Source: CACIAM-69d sp001698445 (GTDB taxonomy: Bacteria > Cyanobacteriota > Cyanobacteriia > CACIAM-69d). Taken from it: a stretch of DNA of 64,000 bases. Below are positions 35,461 to 44,618 of this stretch, in pieces. The DNA lies in assembly GCF_043235035.1 (NCBI RefSeq), contig NZ_JAZAQF010000078.1, forward strand, positions 62,001 through 126,000, given 5' to 3'. Below the pieces are notes generated by a model. The model saw only the letters and a program-made list of their open reading frames with translations, was not told where the DNA came from and ran no database searches. The position numbers were made by a program, and so were the translations under genes. The first letter of the stretch is position 1, and each line of letters opens with the position of its first letter.

Positions 35461-35574
35461 ATGCAAGTTAATGATCTCGGCTTCATTGCCAGCATTCTGT
35501 TTGTGGCAATTCCTGCTGCCTTTTTGCTGATTCTTTACATCCAAACCGCCAGCCGCGAAAACAGCAAGGGTTAA
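35461..35574 (+). CDS. psbM: Photosystem II protein M
   Basis: PsbM is a one-helix subunit at the photosystem II dimer interface. The 37-residue product begins MQVNDLGFIASILF, continues through the membrane helix with PAAFLLILYIQTASREN and ends SKG, matching PsbM along its length. The small size makes it easy to miss. It follows a 1.6 kb gene-poor region and is monocistronic; a weak SD (AGAGG) lies about 10 bases upstream. Confidence 0.95.
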   Translation: MQVNDLGFIASILFVAIPAAFLLILYIQTASRENSKG

Positions 35575-35705
35575 TTGGCCAAAGCTCGCTTGGGGCTAAT
35601 CAACAGTTGAGTCGTGATCGTTTTCAATTCGCCAGTTCTGATCTGTTGCGATCGGGGGTGGCACTGAAGCGGTGAGCAAGGAAAGTTTTTTAAAATCCGT
35701 TTGGG

Positions 35706-35737
35706 AGAGGGTCTGGTGCTGCCGGGCCCTTTCTTTA
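35706..35737 (+). terminator. Probable psbM terminator
   Basis: AGGGTC pairs with GGCCCT around a GC-rich loop, followed by TTCTTTAT, about 135 bp after the psbM stop. Confidence 0.4.
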
Positions 35738-36194
35738 TGGAGGTTGTTGGGTTGGTTGAGTGGAGTGGCCGATCGGGATTGCCTGGGGTTGCTGGTTGAG
35801 GGCCGATCGCCTGGTTGCGGAGCGATTGGCGATGGTTGTTTGCGCGCGATCGGTGGGTGGGAAGGATGGGATGGGGATGATGCCATGCTCGATCGAGCAA
35901 ATCTGATCGATCAAATCCGATCGATCAAATCCGTAAGCAAAAGCTGACTTATTGGCGCTGTTCGATCGCAAGTTCCCACTCCGGCTCTACACTAATGGTC
36001 TCTCGGATGGTCTCTCGCGTGGATCCAACTTGTTCACGACGTAGCGATGACAGAGGCGACAAGGCAATGGCAACCGGGCGATCGCGTTCCCCAGCCGATC
36101 GCCCGGCTATGAACCGTGACTGATGAGCCGCGACCGGTCGGCAACCCGGCCAACTGAGTAACCACCCCTTTTTTGTAGCGAATCAATCCGGCTG
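35738..36194. other. 457 bp gap upstream of the aminotransferase gene
   Basis: No gene recognised. It is rich in GATCGATC-type words (CGATCGAGCAAATCTGATCGATC, in parts, near 35888-35930) and has a duplicated GGTCTCTCG (about 35997-36020). It should contain the promoter of the gene at 36195. Confidence 0.45.
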
Positions 36195-37340
36195 ATGGAT
36201 AACAAATTGATGCTGATGATTCCGGGGCCCACCCCGGTTCCGGAACCCGTGCTGCTGGCCCAAGCCAAACACCCGATCGGTCACCGGAGCGGCGACTTTG
36301 GCAAGATTATGGCCGAAGTGACCGAAAACCTGAAATGGCTGCACCAAACCCAAAATGATGTGCTGATCTTGGCTTCGAGCGGCACGGGGGCCATGGAAGC
36401 CGGCATCATCAACTTCCTGAGCGCGGGTGATCGCGTGTTGGTGGGCACGAACGGTAAGTTTGGCGAACGCTGGGCCGAAGTGGCCGAGGCCTATGGGCTA
36501 ACGGTGGAAACCATTACGGTGGATTGGGGCAAACCTTTGGATCCCCAAGCCTTTGCCGATCGCCTGAGTGCCGACAGCGATAAGAGCATCAAGGCGGTGA
36601 TTGTCACCCACAGCGAAACCTCCACGGGGGTGATCAACGACCTGCAAACTATCAATGGCCATGTGAAGGCTCATGGTGCGCTGATGATGGTGGATGCGGT
36701 CACCAGCTTGGGTGCAACCAGCGTCCCGATCGATGAGTGGGGCTTGGACGTGGTGGCTTCCGGTTCCCAAAAGGGCTACATGATTCCGCCCGGTTTGGGC
36801 TTTGTGGCCGTTAGTCCCAAGGCTTGGGAAGCTTACAAAACCGCAACCCTGCCTAAGTACTACTTGGATTTGGGCAAGTATCGCAAGGATGCCGCCAAAA
36901 ACAGCACGCCCTTCACGCCCCCTGTGAACCTGTTCTACGCGCTGCAAGAGGCCTTGCGGTTGATGAAAAAAGAAGGGCTGGACAACATTTTTGCGCGTCA
37001 TGCTCGGTTGCGGGCCGCGACCCGGGCGGCCGTGGTGGCCCTGAATCTGCCCCTGTATGCGCCGGATGATTGCGCCAGCCCGGCGATCACGGCGGTGATG
37101 CCCCAGTCCGTGGATGCGGAACAGGTGCGATCGGTGATGCGCAAGAAGTATGACATCGCCTTGGCCGGTGGTCAGGATGCGCTGAAGGGCAAGATCTTCC
37201 GTATTGGTCACTTGGGCTTTGTGAGCGATCGGGACGTGCTAACGGCGATCGCCGCTCTGGAAGCCACTTTGATTGAGTTGGGAGCTGAGGTGACCTCCGG
37301 CGCTGGGGTGGCGGCAGCGGCCAAGCATCTGATCGGCTAA
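36195..37340 (+). CDS. Class V aminotransferase (alanine/serine-glyoxylate type)
   Basis: A PLP enzyme of 381 residues, in the group that includes serine-glyoxylate and alanine-glyoxylate aminotransferase and the old 'soluble hydrogenase small subunit' annotation. MIPGPTPVPEPVLLAQAKHPIGHRSGDF is the typical start. SSGTGAMEAGIINFL binds the phosphate, VDAVTSLGA holds the PLP-ring Asp, and the Schiff-base Lys is about 194 in GSQKGYMIPPGLGF. In cyanobacteria the likely role is photorespiratory glyoxylate amination to glycine. Monocistronic. Confidence 0.88.
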   Translation: MDNKLMLMIPGPTPVPEPVLLAQAKHPIGHRSGDFGKIMAEVTENLKWLHQTQNDVLILASSGTGAMEAGIINFLSAGDRVLVGTNGKFGERWAEVAEAYGLTVETITVDWGKPLDPQAFADRLSADSDKSIKAVIVTHSETSTGVINDLQTINGHVKAHGALMMVDAVTSLGATSVPIDEWGLDVVASGSQKGYMIPPGLGFVAVSPKAWEAYKTATLPKYYLDLGKYRKDAAKNSTPFTPPVNLFYALQEALRLMKKEGLDNIFARHARLRAATRAAVVALNLPLYAPDDCASPAITAVMPQSVDAEQVRSVMRKKYDIALAGGQDALKGKIFRIGHLGFVSDRDVLTAIAALEATLIELGAEVTSGAGVAAAAKHLIG

Positions 37341-37368
37341 TTCCAGCGGGTTAGTGCAATTCTGGATC

Positions 37369-37390
37369 GGGGTGTACGGCCGTACACCCC
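37369..37390. repeat. Perfect 22 bp palindrome after the aminotransferase gene
   Basis: GGGGTGTACGG is followed directly by its reverse complement CCGTACACCCC, 28 bp after the stop codon; the outer bases CTAC on the right extend the context. No T-run follows. The same kind of GGGG-GTAC-CCCC palindrome is a common interspersed repeat in cyanobacteria as far as I recall. I see no second copy here. Confidence 0.75.
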
Positions 37391-37597
37391 TACAGGATTC
37401 ATGCCCCCAACAGGAGAACCCATAAAACAAATTTCTAGAATCAGTGGGATGGGTATTGCCTATCACCCTCTGCCAAAGCGGTATCCATTTCCCCAGCCAT
37501 GATGACCCTCTCCCAAGGGGTGATCCGGTTTGTTGGGCGATGGGATACCCCTGGCAACTTGTTCAACTTTTAATCTTGTCAACTTTTAAGCTTTTAA

Positions 37598-37675
37598 GCC
37601 GTTCAACTAAGCCGTTCAACTAAGCCGTTCAACTAAGCCGTTCAACTAAGCCGTTCAACTAAGCTGTTCAACCAA
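37598..37675. repeat. 13 bp tandem repeat, 6 units
   Basis: AAGCCGTTCAACT is repeated five times exactly and once with two changes. It ends 27 bp before the start codon of the hydrolase gene, so it lies in its leader or promoter. Confidence 0.93.
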
Positions 37676-37702
37676 TTTTAGGGTTTTTAACTAAACAAGA
37701 AT

Positions 37703-39826
37703 ATGACGACTTCAGGGGTGAGAAAGCGGCGATCGCACAATTGGCATCGGCGGTTGGGGATGTTGTTGGCTGCCTGTGCCACAACGATCACAACGTTGCC
37801 CCCGGTTTCTCGGGCTTTGGCCCAAGAGCCGGGCCAAACGACTCAGACGATCGAACCGCTGCTGCAACCCAATGCTCCGGCTGCACCCCCGATCGCGCCA
37901 GATTCCAGCGGCCCTGACCTAAATTCCGCCCCAAATTCCACACCAAACTCCAGCGCCAATTCCAGCTTCGCGCCAACTTTCGAGCCGAACAATTGCCCCT
38001 TTACCCTGCCGCCGGAGTTTGCCCGGGAAACGGTGCGCTGCGGCATGGTGACCGTGCCCGAGCGCCACGGTAATCCCACCGGAAAAACCATTCGTCTGGG
38101 AGTGGCCATCTTAAAAAGCAAGAACGCCAACCCGCAACCGGATCCGCTGGTAATGGCCCAAGGGGGGCCGGGCGGATCGATGTTGGAGTTGTTGCCGGCT
38201 TTTTTGCCCTCGTTGGCGGGAATGCGCGATCGGGACATTATTTTGTTCGATCAACGCGGCACACGCTATTCAGAACCCTTTTTGTTTTGCCAAGAAATCT
38301 ATGATTTCAAGGTGCAAAATGCGCGGTTCCCCGACTCACCGGCCCTGCGCGATCGCTATCAAGCGGCCGTGGCGGGCTGTCGCGATCGGCTCAAAAATTC
38401 CGGTGTGGATTTGGCGGCCTACAACAGCCTAGAAAGTGCAGCGGATGTGCCCTTGGTGGTGCAAGCGGCGGGGTATGGCGGCCCGTTCAATTTCTATGGG
38501 GTGTCCTACGGGACGATGTTGGCCCAGCACCTGATGCGCGATTTTCCCGATCGCCTGCGATCGGTGATTTTGGATTCCGTTGCGCCCCTGGATACCAGCT
38601 TCATTGTGCATTTACCGCGCAATACCGATCGGGCCCTGCGGCGGTTTTTCGAGGCTTGTCGGCGCGATCGCCTTTGTGGTTCCACCTACACCACCCTCGA
38701 ACAGGACTTTTTGGGAGCCGTGGCCAAGCTGCGTGCGCGCCCCCAGGTGATTCAGTTGCCCAACTATGGGGAACTTCAGGATTTGTTGGAAGGTCGGCTC
38801 TCGATCGAGAATTTGGACCCAAATCGGTTGGCGGTTCCCGTGTTGTTGGATGGGGATGGGTTTATTTCTGCTGTCAGCACGGCGTTTTATTCCTCCGCCA
38901 GCATTCCCAAGTTGCCCCAAGCCCTACGGGAAACTCGCCAAAACAGCTATGCGGGAATTCTGCGCGTGTTGCCGCTGTTGCTGTTTAGCAAAAGTCAGGC
39001 CGATGGGGTTTATAACTCCGTGATGTGTTCGGAAGATGGCGGATTTACCTTGGCGGAAGTGGATGCCAGCGGTGTATATCCGGAAATTGCCCCGGCCCTG
39101 CTCCAAGCGCCTGAGGAACTGTTGCGCACCTGTCAAACCTGGCAAGTGCCGGCCCTGGCTCCTAAGGTGAATCAACCGGTGCGCAGCTCTGTGCCCTCGT
39201 TGCTGTTGTCTGGGGAGTTGGATCAGGTCACGCCGCCGGAGTTTGCGGAACGGGTGGCCCGGGGGTTGGATCGCCACTATCGCTACGTGCTGCCGGGCCT
39301 GAGTCACGCGGTGTTCGGGAGTTCCGATTGCGTGAGCCAAATTATGGGAGGCTTTTTGCAAGCGCCCGATCGCGCCCCCAATGCGGCCTGTGTGTCGCAA
39401 ATGCGGACGCAATTTGAAGTGCCCAAGGCCCTGCGGTTCACGCCGGCCACGGCCAACAATCTCGGGATCAGTATGGTAATTCCAGCGGGTTGGCGCTTGA
39501 GTATGCAAGGACTGGCTCCGGTTTGGAGTGAGGTGGATGGCAGCGGGTTTGCGACGGGGCGGGTGTTGGCGGTGTCGGTGGCCCAACAGTCCACGGCGGA
39601 AGTGTTGCGATCGCTCCCTTACCCCACCCGATCGCTCGGAGAACGACGCTATCGGAACCGGCGCTGGCAACTGTATACGATCGATAACCCATCCCTGGCC
39701 TCGATCGTTGCCCTGTACACGCGCCAGGGCAAAACCTACGTGGTGGCGATCGACAGCGATTCCCTTTGGCATCGGGATGCGGTGTTGGAAGGGGTGCTCA
39801 GTAATTTCCGAATTCAGTCCCGCTAG
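37703..39826 (+). CDS. Exported alpha/beta hydrolase, tripeptidyl/proline-iminopeptidase-like
   Basis: A 707-residue secreted hydrolase. A signal peptide (about 1-41, ending SRALAQ) and a Pro/Ser/Asn-rich linker precede the alpha/beta fold. MAQGGPGGSML gives the oxyanion loop and DIILFDQRGTRYSEP follows; the nucleophile is Ser268 in GVSYGT, with Asp507 in SGELDQVTPP and His535 in GLSHAVFGSSDC. This is the S33/TAP layout of Streptomyces tripeptidyl aminopeptidase. About 130 extra C-terminal residues (from about 580) form a separate unknown domain. Substrates are probably peptides or small esters in the periplasm. Confidence 0.82.
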   Translation: MTTSGVRKRRSHNWHRRLGMLLAACATTITTLPPVSRALAQEPGQTTQTIEPLLQPNAPAAPPIAPDSSGPDLNSAPNSTPNSSANSSFAPTFEPNNCPFTLPPEFARETVRCGMVTVPERHGNPTGKTIRLGVAILKSKNANPQPDPLVMAQGGPGGSMLELLPAFLPSLAGMRDRDIILFDQRGTRYSEPFLFCQEIYDFKVQNARFPDSPALRDRYQAAVAGCRDRLKNSGVDLAAYNSLESAADVPLVVQAAGYGGPFNFYGVSYGTMLAQHLMRDFPDRLRSVILDSVAPLDTSFIVHLPRNTDRALRRFFEACRRDRLCGSTYTTLEQDFLGAVAKLRARPQVIQLPNYGELQDLLEGRLSIENLDPNRLAVPVLLDGDGFISAVSTAFYSSASIPKLPQALRETRQNSYAGILRVLPLLLFSKSQADGVYNSVMCSEDGGFTLAEVDASGVYPEIAPALLQAPEELLRTCQTWQVPALAPKVNQPVRSSVPSLLLSGELDQVTPPEFAERVARGLDRHYRYVLPGLSHAVFGSSDCVSQIMGGFLQAPDRAPNAACVSQMRTQFEVPKALRFTPATANNLGISMVIPAGWRLSMQGLAPVWSEVDGSGFATGRVLAVSVAQQSTAEVLRSLPYPTRSLGERRYRNRRWQLYTIDNPSLASIVALYTRQGKTYVVAIDSDSLWHRDAVLEGVLSNFRIQSR

Positions 39827-39890
39827 GTGGGGGCCGCTTTGGAAAATGGGAATGATCCCTTCACGGAGTTACGACAGCCGCCCGGAGCCT

Positions 39891-40844
39891 ATGGATACCC
39901 CTGTTGCTGATGCTTGGCAGTTACTCAATTGGCATGTCATTGACCCCAAAAATATTGGTGATTTGCTCGCGGCTCCGAGTCGTTATTTAACATTGGCCGC
40001 CGATCAACAAGCGATTGATCTGCGCCGCTTAGATCCAGAAACCCGCGACCAAACCCAAGCGGAATTATTATTCGGTGATCGCCCGATCGTGCATGTGGTG
40101 GGTGGGGGTGGCCTATTGTTCGATCGCTTTCAAAAGGCGATCCAATCCCTGGTTCAGCAACGACAACAATCGCCCGATCGAACTAAACTAATTGCCTGGG
40201 GCCCCGGTCAACAGATCTACGGCAAATTTACACCCCAACAAATTCAAAATTTTGACTATCGAACCTATCTGGATGGGTTTGATTTAGTGGGGTTGCGGGA
40301 TGCCCATGTGGAGAATTTGGGCTTGGGTTACCATTGGCTGCCCTGTGCCAGTTGCCTGCATCCCGCCTTTGACCAGCCAAGGCTGATTCGCCATGAATTT
40401 GTGGTTTTTTCCCACAAAAAATTCCAGATTGATTTCCCCGATTTTCCCCGCATGACCAACGAGGAAACGGATTTTGAAACGGTTCTCAATTTCCTCGGAT
40501 CCGGCGAAACGATTCTCACCAGTTCCTACCATGGAGCCTACTGGGGAACATTGTTGGGGCGGAGGGTTTTGGCCTTTCCGTTCACCAGCAAAACCCATAC
40601 CCTGAAACATCAGCCGGGCATTTTCCCGATCGAGCGGTGGCGGCCTGCCGGTTGGCAACTGAAATTACTGGGAAAAACCTGGATCGATCGCCGTCGGTAC
40701 GATCGATTCACCTGCGACGTGACGGGCTGGCAACGCTTTTTAAAACAATGCCGCACCTATCCTGAAAGTTTGCAGGAAACGCGCGATCGTAACCACTGGT
40801 TTTATCAACAAGTCCTGGAGTTAACCAGCGCCGCCCCGACTTGA
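39891..40844 (+). CDS. Polysaccharide pyruvyl transferase-like protein
   Basis: A 317-residue protein. VVGGGGLLFDRFQKAIQSL, LIAWGPGQQIYG, FDLVGLRDAHVENLGL and especially ILTSSYHGAYWGTLLGRRVLAFPF resemble the polysaccharide pyruvyl transferase (CsaB/WcaK) fold, which adds ketal-pyruvate to surface glycans. The match is by eye and partial; a plain glycosyltransferase is the alternative. Start is uncertain: ATG at 39891, 39852 or 39846; the frame is open further upstream but overlaps the hydrolase gene. It lies 64 bp or less after that gene on the same strand. Confidence 0.5.
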   Translation: MDTPVADAWQLLNWHVIDPKNIGDLLAAPSRYLTLAADQQAIDLRRLDPETRDQTQAELLFGDRPIVHVVGGGGLLFDRFQKAIQSLVQQRQQSPDRTKLIAWGPGQQIYGKFTPQQIQNFDYRTYLDGFDLVGLRDAHVENLGLGYHWLPCASCLHPAFDQPRLIRHEFVVFSHKKFQIDFPDFPRMTNEETDFETVLNFLGSGETILTSSYHGAYWGTLLGRRVLAFPFTSKTHTLKHQPGIFPIERWRPAGWQLKLLGKTWIDRRRYDRFTCDVTGWQRFLKQCRTYPESLQETRDRNHWFYQQVLELTSAAPT

Positions 40845-40910
40845 GTTAAACTCATAGACTGGTTTTAGCAACTATTTTTCGTCCCCGATCGCCCTGCTTA
40901 CCCCCGCCCT

Positions 40911-43547
40911 ATGCCGTCGCCAGCCCCCCTCAGCGGTTCCCAAATTCGCGAAAAATTCCTGGCTTTCTTCGAGGCCCAGGCCCACAAGCGCCTGCCCAGT
41001 GCCTCCCTGGTTCCGGAAGATCCGACGGTGTTGCTGACGATCGCCGGGATGTTGCCCTTCAAGCCGATCTTTTTGGGTCAGCAAGCGCCCGCCACGCCCC
41101 GCGCGACGACTTCCCAAAAATGCATCCGCACCAACGACATTGAAAACGTGGGCCGCACCAAGCGTCACCACACCTTCTTTGAAATGTTGGGCAACTTTAG
41201 CTTCGGGGACTATTTCAAAAAAGAGGCGATCGCCTGGGCTTGGAAACTCTCCACCGATCCCGAAGTGGGCTTCGGTTTAGACCCGAAAAACATCGCCGTT
41301 AGTGTGTTTGAAAGCGACGATGAAGCCTTTACAATTTGGCGCGATCAAGTCGGTGTGCCCGAACATCGAATTAAACGCATGGGCGAGGCAGATAACTTTT
41401 GGGTCTCCGGCCCCACCGGCCCTTGCGGCCCTTGTTCGGAACTGTATTACGACTTCTTTCCCAATCAAGAAGGTGAGGTTGATCTAGAAGATGATGAGCG
41501 GTTCATCGAGTTTTATAACTTGGTGTTCATGCAATATAACCGCGATGCTAATGGCAACCTCACACCCCTGCAAAACCAGAATATCGACACTGGAATGGGC
41601 TTGGAACGAATGGCCCAAATCCTGCAAAAAGTGCCAAATAACTATGAAACGGATCTGATTTTTCCGATCATTAAAACGGCCGCCGATATTGCCCAGGTTG
41701 ATTACGCCAAAGCCGACGAAAAAACCAAGATTTCCCTAAAAGTTATTGGCGACCACGTGCGCGCCGTGGTGCATTTGATTGCTGATGGGGTAACGGCTTC
41801 TAATCTCGGTCGGGGCTACATTTTGCGGCGGTTGATTCGGCGGGTGGTGCGCCACGGCCGCTTGATTGGAATTGTCGGTGAATTCACCACAAAAGTGGCC
41901 GAAATGGCAATCATCCTATCGGAAGCAATTTATTCGAATGTGCGCGATCGCGCCGACTACATCAAGTCAGAATTACAACGGGAAGAAGCCCAATTTCTGA
42001 AAACCCTGGAACGGGGTGAGAAACTGCTCGCAGAAATTCTGGCGAAAAATCCCCAACAAATTTCGGGAGCTGATGCCTTTGTTCTGTACGACACCTTTGG
42101 TTTTCCGCTGGAATTGACACAGGAAATTGCCGAAGAGCATGGCATTTCCGTAGACATCAATGGGTTTGAAGTGGAGATGGAAAAGCAGCGGGAACGGGCC
42201 CGCGCCGCCCACGAAACGATCGATTTGACTGTCCAAGGCTCGATCGATTCCCTCGCCGAAAAAGTCCAAAAAACCGAATTTTTGGGCTACCAAAACAGCG
42301 CTAGCACCGCCCAAGTGGAAGCGCTCTTGGTGGCGGGCAAAGTGGTAGAAACTGCCAGCGCTGGAGATGAAGTGCAAATCCTGCTCGATCGCACTCCTTT
42401 CTATGCGGAATCGGGTGGCCAAATTGGCGATCGCGGCTATTTCAGCGGCGATGATTTGCTGGTGCGAATCACCGATGTCAAAAAAGAATCGGACTTTTTT
42501 GTGCATTTCGGGCGAGTCGAACGCGGCATCCTGAAAGCCGGTCAAACGGTATCAGCAACGATCGACCAAGCCTGCCGCCGTCGGGCCCAAGCCAACCACA
42601 GCGCCACCCACCTGTTGCAAGCGGCCCTGAAGACCCTGATCGATCCCAGTATTTCCCAAGCCGGTTCACTGGTGGACTTCGATCGGCTGCGGTTTGACTT
42701 CAACTGCCCCCGCCCCCTGACCGCCGACGAAGTGGCCCAGGTGGAAAGCCAAGTGAACACCTGGATTGCGGAAGCCCACGGCGCGGTGGTGGCGGAAATG
42801 CCGATCGCCGATGCCAAGGCTAAGGGCGCAACGGCGATGTTCGGTGAGAAATACGGTGACGTGGTGCGCGTGGTGGACTTCCCCGGCGTGTCCATGGAGC
42901 TGTGCGGCGGCACCCACGTGAGCAACACGGCGGAAATCGGCGCATTCAAGATTATTTCCGAAGCGGGCGTGGCTTCCGGCATCCGACGGATTGAGGCAGT
43001 GTCGGGGCCGGCAATTTTGGACTATTTGAACCTGCGTGATCGGGTGGTGCGCGACCTGAGCGATCGGTTCAAGGTGAAGCCCGAGGAAGTGCTCGATCGG
43101 GTCAGCACCCTGCAAGAGGAGCTGAAAACCAGCCAAAAGCAACTGGATGCCCTGAAAGCGGAACTGGCGATCGCCAAGTCCGACAGCTTGGCCAGCCAGG
43201 CCGAGGCGATCGGCGACTTCCGGATTTTGGTGGCGCGGTTGGATGGAGTCGATGCGGCTTCCCTGACCACGGCGGGCGATCGACTGGCCCAAAAGCTGGG
43301 TGATGGCGCAGCGGTGGTGCTGGCTTCGGCCACTGATGATGGCAAAGTCAGCCTAGTGGCAGCCTTCGGCAAAGCAACGATCGCCAAGGGCCTACAAGCG
43401 GGCAAATTCATCGGGGCGATTGCCAAGCTCTGCGGCGGCGGCGGTGGCGGCAAACCCAACCTAGCCCAGGCCGGCGGCCGCGATGCCAGCAAACTGGACG
43501 AGGCGATCGCCGCTGCGAAAACCCAATTGAAAGGGGCGATCGGGTAG
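40911..43547 (+). CDS. alaS: Alanyl-tRNA synthetase
   Basis: Charges tRNA-Ala and edits mischarged Ser and Gly. The 878-residue protein is complete: the class II catalytic core (TSQKCIRTNDIENVG, HHTFFEMLGNFSFGDYFKKEAI), the editing domain with HSATHLLQAAL (His563, His567) and CGGTHVSNT (Cys665, His669), a coiled-coil (about 725-765) and the C-terminal domain with KLCGGGGGGKPNLAQAGGRD. ATG at 40911. The AT-rich restriction-modification block begins directly after it. Confidence 0.97.
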   Translation: MPSPAPLSGSQIREKFLAFFEAQAHKRLPSASLVPEDPTVLLTIAGMLPFKPIFLGQQAPATPRATTSQKCIRTNDIENVGRTKRHHTFFEMLGNFSFGDYFKKEAIAWAWKLSTDPEVGFGLDPKNIAVSVFESDDEAFTIWRDQVGVPEHRIKRMGEADNFWVSGPTGPCGPCSELYYDFFPNQEGEVDLEDDERFIEFYNLVFMQYNRDANGNLTPLQNQNIDTGMGLERMAQILQKVPNNYETDLIFPIIKTAADIAQVDYAKADEKTKISLKVIGDHVRAVVHLIADGVTASNLGRGYILRRLIRRVVRHGRLIGIVGEFTTKVAEMAIILSEAIYSNVRDRADYIKSELQREEAQFLKTLERGEKLLAEILAKNPQQISGADAFVLYDTFGFPLELTQEIAEEHGISVDINGFEVEMEKQRERARAAHETIDLTVQGSIDSLAEKVQKTEFLGYQNSASTAQVEALLVAGKVVETASAGDEVQILLDRTPFYAESGGQIGDRGYFSGDDLLVRITDVKKESDFFVHFGRVERGILKAGQTVSATIDQACRRRAQANHSATHLLQAALKTLIDPSISQAGSLVDFDRLRFDFNCPRPLTADEVAQVESQVNTWIAEAHGAVVAEMPIADAKAKGATAMFGEKYGDVVRVVDFPGVSMELCGGTHVSNTAEIGAFKIISEAGVASGIRRIEAVSGPAILDYLNLRDRVVRDLSDRFKVKPEEVLDRVSTLQEELKTSQKQLDALKAELAIAKSDSLASQAEAIGDFRILVARLDGVDAASLTTAGDRLAQKLGDGAAVVLASATDDGKVSLVAAFGKATIAKGLQAGKFIGAIAKLCGGGGGGKPNLAQAGGRDASKLDEAIAAAKTQLKGAIG

Positions 43548-43629
43548 GTTGAATCAAGTCATGGCAGAGAGTTGCTAGCTAGCTGTTGAGGCACAACCCT
43601 GCCATGAAACCTGTGTGCCAACTAGGCAG

Positions 43630-44607
43630 TTAGCTTGATTGCAAAATCATGCTTTCTTCAAAGAGCTGTAGCTGGATGTTGTGCCAATATGAAGCGCCTT
43701 GATCGGTGTCTTGAATGTACTGTAGAATGCTTCGCCCGACATATTCACCCATCTTTACGGGAACTGCATTACCAATCATTTGCTCCAAGTCCGATTTGCT
43801 TCCTTGAAACTTGAAAGTTTCAGGAAAAGTTTGAATATAACTTCGTTCGATTGTTGTTAAGGGACGCAGGTTTTCGTTGACTTTGCAAGCATCACCTGGG
43901 TGTTGTTTGTAGGTTTTGGGAATAGGACGATTGACTCCTCGAATTGTGGGACTAGGTTCATGGACGCTAAAAATTGCTCTTCTTTGATAACTTCGAGGAT
44001 GACGATAGAAGTACTCAATTCCTAGACGGTTTTCCAGATATTCAAAAACGGTCATGGGTTTTTGTGACTGATTGGCCAATAAATAAGATGTCAAGGCGTT
44101 GTCTCGACCACCTAATTGACCAATTAGAAAATATCGTTTTCGAGTCTGAGGCACACCGCAGTAGCTGGCATTCAAAACTGAAGACGTTAACCCATAACCC
44201 TCTTTTTTAAAGGCTTCTAAAACTCTTTGCAATACATGGCTTTTGGAAATTCTTTCAACATTTTCCATGACAAACCAGCGCGGTTTAACTTGCGAAACAA
44301 TGCTCGCAAAACTCATGGTTAGATCTGCTCGACCTAGGCTTTCATCGCGTTTCCCAGCGCTAGAGAAGTCTTGACAAGGCGGCCCACCAATAATAATTTC
44401 TGGGTCTAGGCTTGCAATTTCTAAGTAGATATCAGGACTTGAAAGGTCTCGATTAAAAATAGGATGCTGAAAATTCTCCTCATAAACTTTAATCGCTGGT
44501 ATCCATGAATCGAAGGCAGCAATTAGATCAAATCCTGCATTCTGAAAACCCAGTGACAGACCACCACAACCACAAAATAGATCAACTGTTTTCATTTTGT
44601 CACTCAT
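43630..44607 (-). CDS. DNA (cytosine-5-)-methyltransferase of a type II system
   Basis: Methylates cytosine C5 in a short target to protect host DNA. The 325-residue enzyme has motif I DLFCGCGGLSLGFQNAGF, motif IV GGPPCQDFS with catalytic Cys78, motif VI FVMENVERI, motif VIII GVPQTRKRYFLIG and motif X MIGNAVPVKMG. The start codon lies 11 bp after the stop of the nuclease gene, so the two are co-transcribed. Composition is clearly more AT-rich than neighbouring genes. By analogy with HindV, GRCGYC is a possible target; this is inference from the partner. Confidence 0.93.
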   Translation of the reverse strand: MSDKMKTVDLFCGCGGLSLGFQNAGFDLIAAFDSWIPAIKVYEENFQHPIFNRDLSSPDIYLEIASLDPEIIIGGPPCQDFSSAGKRDESLGRADLTMSFASIVSQVKPRWFVMENVERISKSHVLQRVLEAFKKEGYGLTSSVLNASYCGVPQTRKRYFLIGQLGGRDNALTSYLLANQSQKPMTVFEYLENRLGIEYFYRHPRSYQRRAIFSVHEPSPTIRGVNRPIPKTYKQHPGDACKVNENLRPLTTIERSYIQTFPETFKFQGSKSDLEQMIGNAVPVKMGEYVGRSILQYIQDTDQGASYWHNIQLQLFEESMILQSS

Positions 44608-44618
44608 AAATCAGGTGA

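Noticed and set aside
39528..39890. N-terminal extension of the pyruvyl-transferase-like protein
   Set aside because: The frame is open but overlaps the hydrolase coding region and its translation is Arg/Trp-rich out-of-frame sequence.
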